The notes: generated from the letters alone by a model not told the origin. A stretch of 64,000 bases of DNA from Flavobacterium lacustre (GCF_027474525.2 NZ_CP114882.2:1302001-1366000), one strand, 5' to 3'; counted from the first letter of the stretch, positions 17,091-26,547 are shown. Made by a program: numbers and translations.

Positions 17091-20000
17091 ATGAAAAAAC
17101 CAAGAAGCAGAAACAGCAAGCTTACAGTCATATTATTTTTAATAACCGTTTTATTTGCCGTTAGCACTAATGCACAGTTTGTTTCGGTGGGGAGTGGCGG
17201 ATATACCAAAACATTTCCGGGGACAGACAGCGCAGGACGAAATGGATTCCCTTCCGGTTCTCCTAATTTGAGTGGAGCAGCAGTCGGAAAACCTATTCCT
17301 ACCAATGATTGGTGGTCAAAATTAGTCAAAGAAACCCAAGCCAGTAACCTTTTTACCTATCCTTATACTTTAAAAACGGCCACAAACGGATTGGTGGTGA
17401 GTTACATTCCAAGTGGTGTTATTGATGACATGCTGCCCGTGACCATGAGCGTGAAAGGAATGAATGCCTCCAAAACTACGGTTTCAGATTATTCGGATTG
17501 GACCGTAACGATGGATTGGAATGACGGAACACATAATTTTCAGGCAACCGCAGGAATCGCAATGCCCTTTTTATATTTTACCAAAAAAACGACCGACGAA
17601 GCACAAGTAACGGTAACTTCGGGTACAGTCACAATAGACAACGAACTGTTGATAATTACAAATGCTAAAAACGGAGCAGACTTTGCAGTTTACGCCCCAG
17701 TGGGAAGTACTTGGACACAAAACGGAGGAGTTTATACATCAACATTAAACGGAAAAAATTATTGGTCGATGGCATTTCTTCCGCTTACGGCGCCAAACGT
17801 AACTACGGTTGCCAATGAATACAAGAAATATGCTTACGTTTTTCCAACGACTACAACGTCAAGCTTTACGTATAATGAAAACACAGCGGTGGTGATAACC
17901 GATTTCAATGTAACAACCGATGTAAAAGAAGGAACCGAAACCAATATGTTACTAGGATTATTACCGCACCAATGGGCTAATCTGGCAACAAATTCTCCAG
18001 CACCGGACAAATACAATTATGCGACTGTTCGGGGTGAAATGAAGACATTGGCGGGAAACAGTTTCAGTGTCGAAAATAAATTTCACGGAATTCTGCCTAC
18101 ATTGCCTTATGTCGATAATTACAGCACCGGATTTACACCTACAGCTTTAAAAGAAAAAATTACGGCTATCGAAAATGATGCTTTAGAAACTTGGACGGAT
18201 TCGTATAACGAAGGTCAAGTGATGAACCGTCTGATTCAAACTGCCCGAATTGCCGATGAAATGGGGAATACAGTTGCCCGTGATAAAATGCTGGCGACCA
18301 TCAAGGAACGACTCGAAGACTGGTTGAAAGCCGATAGCGGAGAAGTGGCATTCTTGTTTTACTACAACACCACTTGGTCTGCTTTATTGGGATATCCTGC
18401 CGGACACGGACAAGACAGCAATATAAACGACCACCATTTTCATTGGGGATATTTCATACATGCCGCTTCTTTTTTAGAACAATACCAACCGGGATGGGCT
18501 GCCCAATGGGGTGATATGATTAATTTACTGGTGCGCGATGCCGCTACAACCGATAGAAACGATACCTTGTTTCCGTACCTGCGAAACTTCAGTCCGTATG
18601 CAGGACATTGTTGGGCAAATGGTTTCGCTACTTTTCCACAGGGGAACGATCAGGAATCAACTTCAGAGAGCATGCAGTTCAACTCTTCATTGATTCATTG
18701 GGGGGAAGTGACCGGTAATAAAGCCATTCGGGATTTAGGAATTTACCTCTACACCACAGAGCAAACCGCGATTGATGAATATTGGTTAGACACCAAAGAC
18801 CGTAATTTTCCGGTGAATCAACAATACAGTTTAGTTTCTCGTGTTTGGGGAAACAGCATCGATAACGGTACTTTCTGGACCAGTGATATTGCAGCTTCTT
18901 ACGGAATTGAAATGTATCCTATTCACGGGGGATCTTTTTATTTAGGACAGGATACGGCTTATGTTACTAAACTTTGGAACGAAATAAAAGCCAATACCGG
19001 AATTACCAGCAATCAGGTAAATCCAAATTTATGGCACGATATCATGTGGGAATACCTCGCGTTTATCGATCCTGCAAAAGCGATTGAAATGTACAATTCA
19101 AATCCAAACCGAGAATTAAAATTCGGTGTTTCGGATGCCCAAACCTATCATTGGTTACACGCCATGAATGCGTTAGGACGAGTAGATGCTACTATTACGG
19201 CAGACAATCCAATAGCCGCGGCGTTTACACAAAATGGAATAACGACCTATGTGGCCCACAATTATTCGGATACGCCGCTGACCGTAACTTTTTCTACAGG
19301 CTATCAATTAGAAGTTCCTGCACACAAAATGGTTACCAGCAAAGACATCAAAATAAAAGGAGTTTTAACCGCTTCTTTCCAGCAGGCGTATGTCAATGGC
19401 AGTGTGAATCTTGATGTTGTGGCTTCAGATGGGACACCAACCAAAGTAGAATTCATGGACGGAACCGTTGTTCTGGGAAGCGATACAACAGCACCTTTTA
19501 CATGGAATGCTGCAAATCTAACCTTAGGAATGCATTCTTTTTATGCCAAAGTATACGAAGGCGAAGCATTCAATACCACCAATAGTGTCGAAGTACAAGT
19601 TGGAAACCAAATGCCATACGGCGGAACTCCTTCGGCTATTCCGGGAACCATCGAAGCAGGAAAATATGATATTTTTGAAGGCGGAAAAGGACAAAATATT
19701 GCCTATCTCGATGTAACTGCGAGCAATTCCGGTGATTTCAGAATGGACGAATCCGTTGATGCAACCAGTAATGCAACCGAAGGCGCTATAGTGGGCTTTA
19801 TCGCTAAGAGCGAATGGTTAGAATATACCGTGAATGTAACACAGGCGGGAACCTATTCCTTTGCTTTTAGATATGCCTCCGGAAACGCAGCAGGTGGCGG
19901 ACCGTTTCAGTTAGAACTAGACGGAAAAAGTATTTCGTCAGCCATAACAGTGCCATCTACTTCTACCACTTCTTGGGATGTTTGGGCGACCAAAACAGTA

Positions 20001-21857
20001 CCTAATATCCAGCTTACACCAGGAGAACACATCCTGCGAATCGCCTTTTCAAGTGGTGAATTTAATTTTGGCAAAATGACATTTTCCCGCACAGGAGACA
20101 TAAGCAATAGTTACCCAACCGCCGTTTCAGGCAGCAAATTAAAAGTGCTTCTGCCTACAACAACAGCAACATTAGACGGTTCAGCAAGTACCGAATCAGC
20201 AGGGAAAACATTGACCTATCAGTGGACACAAAATTACGGACCTACTAAGGTGCTGTTTTCTGATGCAGCGAGCGCGCAACCTGTGATTAGCGGATTAGTG
20301 GAAGGAACCTACAGCTTAAAATTGACCGTTACCAATACTGATTTGCGCACAGATGAAGCCGAATTATTAGTACTAGTAACCAGTACAGCCAATGCATCTC
20401 CAACAGTTTCCCTGATTACACCGGCGGATGGAGCAACATTTACAGAGGGAAAACCAATTACCATTACGGCAAACGCTAGTGATTTTGACGGAACGATTCA
20501 AAAAGTGGATTTCTATGAAAACACAACCTTAATCAGTTCAGATACGACCGAACCCTATACGGCAACATGGAATCCTTCGGCAGCAACCTATGCCTTGACG
20601 GCAAAAGCCACAGATGATGGTGGCGCTCAAAGCACATCCCAAACGGTAAATGTGACTATTGCGCCCTTAATGTCGTGTACCGAAACGTCAACTACAGCAA
20701 CACAAGGTTCGTTTTCTGTGGGTTATAAAGCGACTTTCGAAACCGTAGGCACCGAGGTCAATATCACTTTTGAAATGCTCGATGAGAAATCTGGCGTGAT
20801 TGCTTATCTATGGAAAGAAACCCCTTTTGGTGAAACCGCCATGACAAACGTATCAGGACGCATATTCACCGCAAAACTCAACGGACAAACTCCCGGAACC
20901 ACACTAAGTTACGCCTGTAAGTTTGCCTATGCCGGCGGATTATCAGTAACAAAATACATGAAATATGTAGTGGGAACCAATTGCAGCGGAACGACCAATG
21001 ATACCCAGGCGCCTGTTAATTTCACGGCCACTATTGGTGCTGTGACCGCCTCTTCGGTAGAGTTACTGTTGAATGCAACCGATAATTCCGGAACAGTAGT
21101 CTACAATGTGGGCTATGGTGCAAATACAACGTCAACATCAACCGCTTCCGGAGTGCAAAAATCGCTTATCATTACCGCTTTGGCGCCAAGTACAAGCTAC
21201 ACATTTACCATTTCAGCAACTGATTTGGCCAATAACGCTTACGCCAATAATCCAATTACACGCACCGCCACTACATCGGCAAACACCAATACCGAATGCG
21301 CCGGAACGGCCAGCGATGCGTCACAAGGTTCCTTTGCTGTAGGGTACAAATACGCGTTTGTAACCACGGGAACCGATGTTAAAATTAATTTTGAATTGCT
21401 TGATGCCAAAGACGGAGTGGTCGCTTACCTCTGGAAACAATCGCCATTTACTGAAACCCAAATGACAAATGTTTCCGGCAAAGAATTTACCAAAACCATC
21501 AACAGTCAAATCTCAGGGACTACCATTAGCTACGCCTGTAAATTTGCGTATGCCGGCGGATTATCCGTGACAAAATATTTTTCATATGTAGTAGGAAATA
21601 GTTGTTCATTGGGGATTGACACCCAAACAAAACCCAAACAATTCTTCTTCCCAAACCCGGTGCAGAATGTATTACACATAGAATTATTAGACGCCCAAAA
21701 CAAGATTAGTGTTACCGATATTCTAGGACGTACCCTTGTTCAGGATACCGTTCCGGCCTCTCATAATATAGACATGAGTGCGTTCAAAACTGGGATGTAT
21801 TTCCTGAGAGTAGAAAACACTTTCGGTACCCAAAACCTAAAAATCATAAAGAATTAG
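17091..21857 (+). CDS. Secreted multimodular GH81 endo-beta-1,3-glucanase
   Basis: 1588 residues from the ATG at 17091, chosen because it begins a classic signal peptide (MKKPRSRNSKLTVILFLITV, cleavage after STNA); the frame extends 29 codons further upstream without a signal sequence. A GH81 catalytic domain fills about residues 60-720, with NDWWSKLVKE near 68, HHFHWGYFIH near 448, FSPYAGHCWANGFATF near 500 and QESTSES near 521 containing the catalytic Glu. Then come an Ig-like segment, a CBM6-like module (about 850-1000), PKD-like and Ig-like domains, two near-identical ~100-residue modules (about 1195-1300 and 1400-1505, QGSFSVGYK/AYLWK) around an Fn3 domain, and a type A T9SS tail (1517-1588). 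It should hydrolyse laminarin-type beta-1,3-glucans at the surface. It is transcribed alone. Confidence 0.93.
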   Translation: MKKPRSRNSKLTVILFLITVLFAVSTNAQFVSVGSGGYTKTFPGTDSAGRNGFPSGSPNLSGAAVGKPIPTNDWWSKLVKETQASNLFTYPYTLKTATNGLVVSYIPSGVIDDMLPVTMSVKGMNASKTTVSDYSDWTVTMDWNDGTHNFQATAGIAMPFLYFTKKTTDEAQVTVTSGTVTIDNELLIITNAKNGADFAVYAPVGSTWTQNGGVYTSTLNGKNYWSMAFLPLTAPNVTTVANEYKKYAYVFPTTTTSSFTYNENTAVVITDFNVTTDVKEGTETNMLLGLLPHQWANLATNSPAPDKYNYATVRGEMKTLAGNSFSVENKFHGILPTLPYVDNYSTGFTPTALKEKITAIENDALETWTDSYNEGQVMNRLIQTARIADEMGNTVARDKMLATIKERLEDWLKADSGEVAFLFYYNTTWSALLGYPAGHGQDSNINDHHFHWGYFIHAASFLEQYQPGWAAQWGDMINLLVRDAATTDRNDTLFPYLRNFSPYAGHCWANGFATFPQGNDQESTSESMQFNSSLIHWGEVTGNKAIRDLGIYLYTTEQTAIDEYWLDTKDRNFPVNQQYSLVSRVWGNSIDNGTFWTSDIAASYGIEMYPIHGGSFYLGQDTAYVTKLWNEIKANTGITSNQVNPNLWHDIMWEYLAFIDPAKAIEMYNSNPNRELKFGVSDAQTYHWLHAMNALGRVDATITADNPIAAAFTQNGITTYVAHNYSDTPLTVTFSTGYQLEVPAHKMVTSKDIKIKGVLTASFQQAYVNGSVNLDVVASDGTPTKVEFMDGTVVLGSDTTAPFTWNAANLTLGMHSFYAKVYEGEAFNTTNSVEVQVGNQMPYGGTPSAIPGTIEAGKYDIFEGGKGQNIAYLDVTASNSGDFRMDESVDATSNATEGAIVGFIAKSEWLEYTVNVTQAGTYSFAFRYASGNAAGGGPFQLELDGKSISSAITVPSTSTTSWDVWATKTVPNIQLTPGEHILRIAFSSGEFNFGKMTFSRTGDISNSYPTAVSGSKLKVLLPTTTATLDGSASTESAGKTLTYQWTQNYGPTKVLFSDAASAQPVISGLVEGTYSLKLTVTNTDLRTDEAELLVLVTSTANASPTVSLITPADGATFTEGKPITITANASDFDGTIQKVDFYENTTLISSDTTEPYTATWNPSAATYALTAKATDDGGAQSTSQTVNVTIAPLMSCTETSTTATQGSFSVGYKATFETVGTEVNITFEMLDEKSGVIAYLWKETPFGETAMTNVSGRIFTAKLNGQTPGTTLSYACKFAYAGGLSVTKYMKYVVGTNCSGTTNDTQAPVNFTATIGAVTASSVELLLNATDNSGTVVYNVGYGANTTSTSTASGVQKSLIITALAPSTSYTFTISATDLANNAYANNPITRTATTSANTNTECAGTASDASQGSFAVGYKYAFVTTGTDVKINFELLDAKDGVVAYLWKQSPFTETQMTNVSGKEFTKTINSQISGTTISYACKFAYAGGLSVTKYFSYVVGNSCSLGIDTQTKPKQFFFPNPVQNVLHIELLDAQNKISVTDILGRTLVQDTVPASHNIDMSAFKTGMYFLRVENTFGTQNLKIIKN

Positions 21858-21878
21858 AACCATTAACATAAAATACAA

Positions 21879-21915
21879 ACAGCGCAGTACTGCAAAGTAC
21901 TGCGCTGTTTTTTTT
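21879..21915 (+). terminator. Intrinsic terminator of the GH81 gene
   Basis: ACAGCGCAGTAC (21879-21890) and GTACTGCGCTGT (21897-21908) form a perfect 12-bp stem with a 6-base loop, followed by a T run. Strong terminator 20 bases after the stop. Confidence 0.9.
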
Positions 21916-21940
21916 AGTTTGGGTTGGGGATATATTAAAA

Positions 21941-21999
21941 TGTCAACTTTCCATTAAGCCAATTACCCAAATCCGTTGTAGTAGCGGTTAGCCGTTCGG
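21941..21999 (-). repeat. attC-like half-site A (end of cassette array)
   Basis: It contains CCCAAATCCGTTGTAGTAGC followed by GGTTAGCCG, nearly identical over about 50 bases to the right half of site F (28030-28075). The left arm is missing: beyond 21941 there is no AACGTT and no complementary stem. It is the truncated outer edge of the array, abutting the GH81 terminator. Confidence 0.65.
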
Positions 22000-22048
22000 T
22001 TTTTTATTTATTATCAATTGCTTCAATTTCAAAGTTTTATTATTTTTT

Positions 22049-22333
22049 CTAAACGATGTTTTTTCTTCCGCTGATAAAATAATATGTTCCAACAAAAAAA
22101 CTAAAGCTTATAAATCCGATTGTCCACATTACTTTTTCATTACTTTTTATTCTTGTTGAATTATTCACTTCGTAAATCCCAATAATAATGTAGATTAAAG
22201 TTGAAATTATTGCAATAATTAGAAAAACAGATGAGTTTTCTGTGTGATTAATTTTTAAAAACGCTCCAATTATTGAGAAAAAAAAAGCAAAAGTAAATGC
22301 TTTTTTAAATAAATGCTTTTTTTCGATTTCCAT
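22049..22333 (-). CDS. Small membrane protein, cassette gene 1
   Basis: 94 residues with three predicted hydrophobic segments (about 11-25, FTFAFFFSIIGAFL; 35-53, VFLIIAIISTLIYIIIGIYE; 68-87, MWTIGFISFSFFVGTYYF). It ends in GRKNIV. The K.MW.iGF...G..Y...GRK ending recalls small Bacteroidota membrane proteins related to the phospholipase-D N-terminal/GldL-like helices, without a firm family. It is the sole gene between half-site A and site B. The start codon lies about 50 bases after the site B core. Function unknown. Confidence 0.7.
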   Translation of the reverse strand: MEIEKKHLFKKAFTFAFFFSIIGAFLKINHTENSSVFLIIAIISTLIYIIIGIYEVNNSTRIKSNEKVMWTIGFISFSFFVGTYYFISGRKNIV

Positions 22334-22373
22334 ATTTTTTTTGATTTAAGTATCTTTTACGCGTTACGCCAAT

Positions 22374-22512
22374 GGCACATAACGTTCCGGCGCTTGGCGA
22401 GGTTGCGAACTTCGGAACCGATTATTTTCTATCAAAGATAAAATTTCTTGCGAAATTTAAACGTGAATTTACTACAAAATTCGCAATCTTGCCAAACGCC
22501 TGTTGGCAGTAG
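22374..22512 (-). repeat. attC-like site B
   Basis: AACGTT at 22381-22386 begins the site. A 21-base left arm (22389-22409) pairs with 22480-22500 with three wobble or mismatch positions, and GTTGGCAGTA closes the site. The stop codon of the next cassette gene (TTA at 22513-22515) directly touches the boundary. Confidence 0.75.
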
Positions 22513-23187
22513 TTATTTTAATAATTTACCAATTTCAAATATTTCAGCATATCTAGATGACAATCCAAAAACCAAGACACTTTTCTCGTCAATTATTGCT
22601 TCAATGTTAAAAAGCATTTCTTTGTATTTAGAATTAATCAGGTTTTTTTCTCCTCGATAAGCCTCAAATTTTTTAATATCACTCAAGTAAAATGCAGGAA
22701 CAACATCTACTACAATTGTTGTATCAACTTTTTTCCCATTATAATAAACATCGCCATGTAAGTTTGGTGATAAAGTTATATTTGATATGGTATCATTTCT
22801 ATGTCCAATATATATTTCAAATTCCATTGGTATTACACTTTCCCAACCTCCAGTTATTTGTCCTGTAATTTGAAATTTTCGTGTTTTTTTATCTAAAAAT
22901 ATTTCTTTGGTTATTATTTCTAATCCGTTTCTTTCGGGTTTAGTTGATTTATAAATTATTGAATCACTTTTCGAATCAATGAGTTGCATTTCTGCATCGT
23001 TTTTTGTGTAATCTCTAAAACAAGGAATACCACTAAAAACATTTTTCAGCCAACCAAATTCAAATCTATTTTCATCGACTTTGTATTTTAATAGATTATT
23101 GTAATCAACAATTTGCATATTATCTTGGGCAAGAGTAAATCCTGTCCAGAATAAAAAAAATATTATATTTAAGTAGGGTTTTCTCAT
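22513..23187 (-). CDS. Exported protein of unknown function, cassette gene 2
   Basis: 224 residues from the ATG at 23187. This start is chosen because it gives a signal peptide (MRKPYLNIIFFLFWTGFTLA, cleavage before Q21), while the longer frame reads through attC-like site C. The mature part is beta-rich with no motif I recognise; a segment GWLKNVFSGIPCFRDYTKND is distinctive. The start lies 13 bases after the GTT core of site C, and the stop touches the core of site B. The gene therefore fills its cassette almost completely. Confidence 0.7.
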   Translation of the reverse strand: MRKPYLNIIFFLFWTGFTLAQDNMQIVDYNNLLKYKVDENRFEFGWLKNVFSGIPCFRDYTKNDAEMQLIDSKSDSIIYKSTKPERNGLEIITKEIFLDKKTRKFQITGQITGGWESVIPMEFEIYIGHRNDTISNITLSPNLHGDVYYNGKKVDTTIVVDVVPAFYLSDIKKFEAYRGEKNLINSKYKEMLFNIEAIIDEKSVLVFGLSSRYAEIFEIGKLLK

Positions 23188-23335
23188 AATTACTGCCAAC
23201 GTTCTGGCGCTTGGCGAGGTTGGGGAATAAAGATGCGGGATTTTTCGGTTAAACACAAATTTTGCTGACACAAAACCATCTTTAAATTCAGCCTAAAACC
23301 CCAATCTAGCCAAACGGCTGTTAGTAGTGGTGCCG
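23188..23335 (-). repeat. attC-like site C
   Basis: TACTGCCAACGTT opens at 23191. Arms at 23211-23225 and 23299-23313 pair over 15 bases with two non-canonical positions. GTTAGTAG closes the site. The opening TACTGCCAAC is the perfect 10-base inverted copy of GTTGGCAGTA closing site B, across gene 2. Confidence 0.75.
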
Positions 23336-23929
23336 TTACAATTTTCTAGATTTCAATTCTTTTTGTTCTTCTGTTGAGTTTATACAAAGATTATCGATTA
23401 ACTGTAAATAACTAATTTTTCCTAGTTTATAATATTCCATAAACTCTTCCTTTAATTCTGATAGTTCGCAGCCTTCATTTTTTTGAAATCTAACTTTTAT
23501 GACTGAACTTTCAGTGTTAATTATAATCCAGTTTTTAGTTCCGTTCGATAATTTGTTTTCAAACGAGAATGTCTGATAACCTTCGTATAAACCTAACCAA
23601 TCGACGCCTTCAAATTCTATTTTTTTGATTTTAGTAATTTCAATTACTTTTTGTCCAATAGTTATTTCTTCTTTTGTGAAATTTATGTAACCTATGATTT
23701 TGCCATATAGAGGTTTAGTTTTTCCCATTCCAAAAAATGAAATCAGTAATCCAAATATAAATACTCCACCAGCTAAATAGATTAAAGTTTGAAAAATAAT
23801 ATTTTCATGTGTGCCGTATATTTTCTGAGTAATTATTGCAGAAGCGAATAGAACTATAATAATAGAGTACAATATCAAAGTACGACTTGGATAAAGCGGA
23901 TTTGGTTCGTAAATTGAAAATTTCTTCAT
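23336..23929 (-). CDS. Membrane protein with PH-like domain, cassette gene 3
   Basis: 197 residues. Two membrane helices (about residues 18-36, TLILYSIIIVLFASAII, and 46-67, FQTLIYLAGGVFIFGLLISF) precede a soluble, beta-rich region (about 78-165, ITIGQKVIEITKIKKIEFEG and SVIKVRFQKNEG). That region has the rhythm of bacterial PH-like domains fused to two helices. The C-terminal helix is charged. No catalytic residues are visible and the function is unknown. The stop codon begins inside the closing end of site C, and the start lies about 25 bases after the core of site D. Confidence 0.7.
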   Translation of the reverse strand: MKKFSIYEPNPLYPSRTLILYSIIIVLFASAIITQKIYGTHENIIFQTLIYLAGGVFIFGLLISFFGMGKTKPLYGKIIGYINFTKEEITIGQKVIEITKIKKIEFEGVDWLGLYEGYQTFSFENKLSNGTKNWIIINTESSVIKVRFQKNEGCELSELKEEFMEYYKLGKISYLQLIDNLCINSTEEQKELKSRKL

Positions 23930-23944
23930 ATTCGTTTTTTGGCA

Positions 23945-24086
23945 TCCCTACTAACGTTTTTGGGCTTGGCGAAGGTGGGGTGTAGAAAGCACTAAAGTTC
24001 AAATTTAGTACAAATGCTAATAGAAAGTACAAAAGTTCAGCCTAGCACTAAAGCCCCACTTTTGCCAAACCCATGTTGGGTGCAGT
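23945..24086 (-). repeat. attC-like site D
   Basis: CTACTAACGTT opens at 23950. The 19-base arms (23962-23980 and 24054-24072) are inverted copies except for three transitions. GTTGGGTGCA closes at 24075. The methyltransferase gene to the right ends within this site (stop at 24037), so part of the site is coding. Confidence 0.75.
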
Positions 24087-25614
24087 ATTTCTTTATTATC
24101 CGATTTGTGTTGTCTAAATTTTGGTTGTCGTATGCCGTTATTAATTCGGCTTTGTCACTTGGACTTAACTGTCTGATGTTAGGTATTTTTAGTTGTTTTA
24201 ATACCTGCGATTGAAATCTTGGAAGTCCACCATTCATTCTAATTCCGATTTGTGACATTTGGTATTTGATAAAGTCGGACATTAAAATACTTCCCAATAT
24301 TTTTAGGGATGAAATGTTTTCTGCTGTTATGTAATAGATGTTGTGGTGAGGATAATAATTTCCTTCATCTATAAATAGGAATTTGTTTCCTGTCAAATCA
24401 GGCAACAAGAGTTTTGGTTTTGCAAGTAATTCAGGTTTTATTCTGTCAATAGTTTTATACCATTTATTAGGTGTTTTTTTTGCGGTGTGTCTTTTTAGTA
24501 AAGTGTCTTTGTTGTCATTAAAATAAGTTTGTAAATGAGGGTATAATTCCAAATCACAAAGCCCATCTTTGTCATATGGATTTATTAAATAATTTTCATT
24601 CCAACTGAATGTGTTATTTTTTAAATCTGATGATTTAACTAATGGCAATATTCTACTCTTTTCTATTCCGTTAAGCTCTTTCCCTTTCTTTATAAATATT
24701 TTGTCGGCACCAGTTGCAACACCAATACCTATTTCAAAACCTTGTTCTTCAACTCCAACTAATGCAATATCATTTATATTATAATGCAAGAATAAGTTTT
24801 GCCAAGAATAAGTTTTTGGATTTTCTACTTGTGTAAATTGAATATTACTAAAATCAATTGTTTTTGAATTGTCTTCACAGAAAAGAACCTTTTCGGATTT
24901 TGTATTGTTTTGAATGGTTGTAATACAAGGATATGCCGTAACTGTTTCATCAAATGGGGATGATTTTTCAATATTTAAAATCTTTTTGAGATTGTAATTA
25001 GTTGAAATCTGTTCTCTTAAAATTTTACCATATTGATTGTATAACCATCTGTTTGAGCAAATAAAAGACAGTAACCCATTTGGCTTTAATAACCGAAGTG
25101 AATTTTCATAGAATGGTATGTATAAATCTGCCCTGTATTTAAATGTGTTGAATTTTTGTCTGTAAATTTCTTTCTCAAATTCGGGTATTATTTCGTGACG
25201 TATGTATGGAGGATTTCCAACTACACAATCGTATTTTAAATTAAAATCGTGAGTTAAAAAATTTGTGTTTACACAAATTTTAGAACTCACATTATTTTTT
25301 TGATTAGTTAATTGAAAAATCAATTCATCAATATCATTGCATAAATTTGAAAAGGCTTTTTTGTCTAACTCTACAAATGTCAAATTACGGACAAGACAAT
25401 CTATAAATGAAAAATTATATGTAGAAGATGATTTGAATAAACGGTTGATTATTTCGGTAGCAAATGCTCCTTTACCTGAAGCAGGTTCTAAAATTGTTAT
25501 ATTCCTTAAATCAATCTGCGATAAATAACCTACTTCGTCCAAAATAAATTGAACGACATTTTTATTTGTAAAAATTTCTCCGTGATTTCTCCCGTTTCTT
25601 CTTTCCATAGTCAT
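24037..25614 (-). CDS. Type II N6-adenine DNA methyltransferase (PaeR7I/XhoI-type partner)
   Basis: 525 residues, close to M.PaeR7I (532). A class I SAM-binding region starts with HGEIFTNKNVV (about 10-20), followed by ILEPASGKGAFATEI (motif I, about 40-54). The catalytic motif IV is VVGNPPYIRHEI (about 132-143), marking N6-adenine methylation. A target-recognition region fills the C-terminal half. The start overlaps the nuclease stop by one base (TAATGA). The last 17 or so codons (TQHGFGKSGALVLG) run into attC-like site D. The adjacent XhoI-like nuclease suggests the target is CTCGAG. Confidence 0.88.
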   Translation of the reverse strand: MTMERRNGRNHGEIFTNKNVVQFILDEVGYLSQIDLRNITILEPASGKGAFATEIINRLFKSSSTYNFSFIDCLVRNLTFVELDKKAFSNLCNDIDELIFQLTNQKNNVSSKICVNTNFLTHDFNLKYDCVVGNPPYIRHEIIPEFEKEIYRQKFNTFKYRADLYIPFYENSLRLLKPNGLLSFICSNRWLYNQYGKILREQISTNYNLKKILNIEKSSPFDETVTAYPCITTIQNNTKSEKVLFCEDNSKTIDFSNIQFTQVENPKTYSWQNLFLHYNINDIALVGVEEQGFEIGIGVATGADKIFIKKGKELNGIEKSRILPLVKSSDLKNNTFSWNENYLINPYDKDGLCDLELYPHLQTYFNDNKDTLLKRHTAKKTPNKWYKTIDRIKPELLAKPKLLLPDLTGNKFLFIDEGNYYPHHNIYYITAENISSLKILGSILMSDFIKYQMSQIGIRMNGGLPRFQSQVLKQLKIPNIRQLSPSDKAELITAYDNQNLDNTNRIIKKYCTQHGFGKSGALVLG

Positions 25615-26333
25615 TATTGGTTAAACTCGTGAAGTTGTCCAGCTAATTGCCCTATGAAAGAGTGTAGAAATGCTTCTATTGAAATACTTTCTTCAACATT
25701 ACCATATTCAAAGTTATCCTTTGACCATAATAAACAGCATTGAGAATAGTGTCTTTCAAGCATCAATTTTTGACAAAATAATCGATACCTGTCAATGTAA
25801 GATGTATTATGAAATTCTTCAAATACCTTAAAATAAGGTTCAGAAATTCGAACTGGTGAAGTTGATTTTTGAGATTTCTCAACAATCATCAAATAGCCTA
25901 ACCAAGGTGCAGATTGATTTGGATATGCTTTTTCACGAAAAGCAGTCCATAAGTCAATTGCACTTCCTAATGCTTCTTCTGTTCGGTTATTAAAGTTGTT
26001 ACCAAACGAACCAACTTGAGATTTAAGTTCAATAACTGCAATAAGTTTTTTTGTTGGAGTTATGATAAGCATATCCCAATCTTTTGTCGGTCTAAAATAA
26101 CCTGGTAATTGGTTTCCTTTGGTATATATGCAAGTTTCAGGTATTCCAATGTCAAATGCAACCTTGTATAGTAATTCGATAAAACCATTCAATTGTTTGC
26201 CACCAGTTACAGCACTTCTATTGCCTGTATCGTTTACTTCTCTGTCACCTTGTTCTGTTTTCTGTTTGTTTCTTGTTTCCCAGAAATACTGTATGGCTGA
26301 TTGAATTAGTCCGTTATATTTTTCTATGTCCAT
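25614..26333 (-). CDS. XhoI/PaeR7I-family type II restriction endonuclease
   Basis: 239 residues, matching the length of XhoI/PaeR7I (about 246). Diagnostic segments are GNQLPGYFRPTKDWDMLII (about residues 87-105) with the catalytic Asp, IAVIELKSQVGSFGNNFNNR (about 114-133) with the E-x-K of a PD-(D/E)xK fold, and EALGSAIDLWTAFRE. The family cuts CTCGAG, so that specificity is predicted. The nuclease gene precedes its methyltransferase with a one-base overlap. The cassette start (site E core) lies about 80 bases upstream, and the leader contains a TAACTTTG box (minus strand, 26355-26362) that could be the promoter, making this cassette self-expressed. Confidence 0.9.
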   Translation of the reverse strand: MDIEKYNGLIQSAIQYFWETRNKQKTEQGDREVNDTGNRSAVTGGKQLNGFIELLYKVAFDIGIPETCIYTKGNQLPGYFRPTKDWDMLIITPTKKLIAVIELKSQVGSFGNNFNNRTEEALGSAIDLWTAFREKAYPNQSAPWLGYLMIVEKSQKSTSPVRISEPYFKVFEEFHNTSYIDRYRLFCQKLMLERHYSQCCLLWSKDNFEYGNVEESISIEAFLHSFIGQLAGQLHEFNQ

Positions 26334-26404
26334 TTATTCGTTTTATTGTCTATGCAAAGTTACAAATTTTAGTCGCAAATTTGTCGGTTATGCGGTCTCT
26401 TAAT

Positions 26405-26547
26405 ATTGCACCCAACGTTCCCTTGCTACAAGAGGTTTGGGGTTAAATTAAGCCTTATCTTCGGATTTGCCTAAACTTCCCAAATACAAGATCCTTTTTA
26501 AATTAAGCCAAATGCCCAAATCTCTTGTAGCAAGTGTTATCAGCTGG
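26405..26547 (-). repeat. attC-like site E
   Basis: It opens ATTGCACCCAACGTT. Arms CTTGCTACAAGAGGTTTGGG (26422-26441) and its inverted copy (26515-26534) pair over 20 bases with a single G-T wobble. GTTATCAGC closes the site. The opening 15 bases are the inverted copy of the end of site D with one transition. The interior (TTAAATTAAGCC, TTCGGATTTGC) is shared with site F. Confidence 0.8.
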
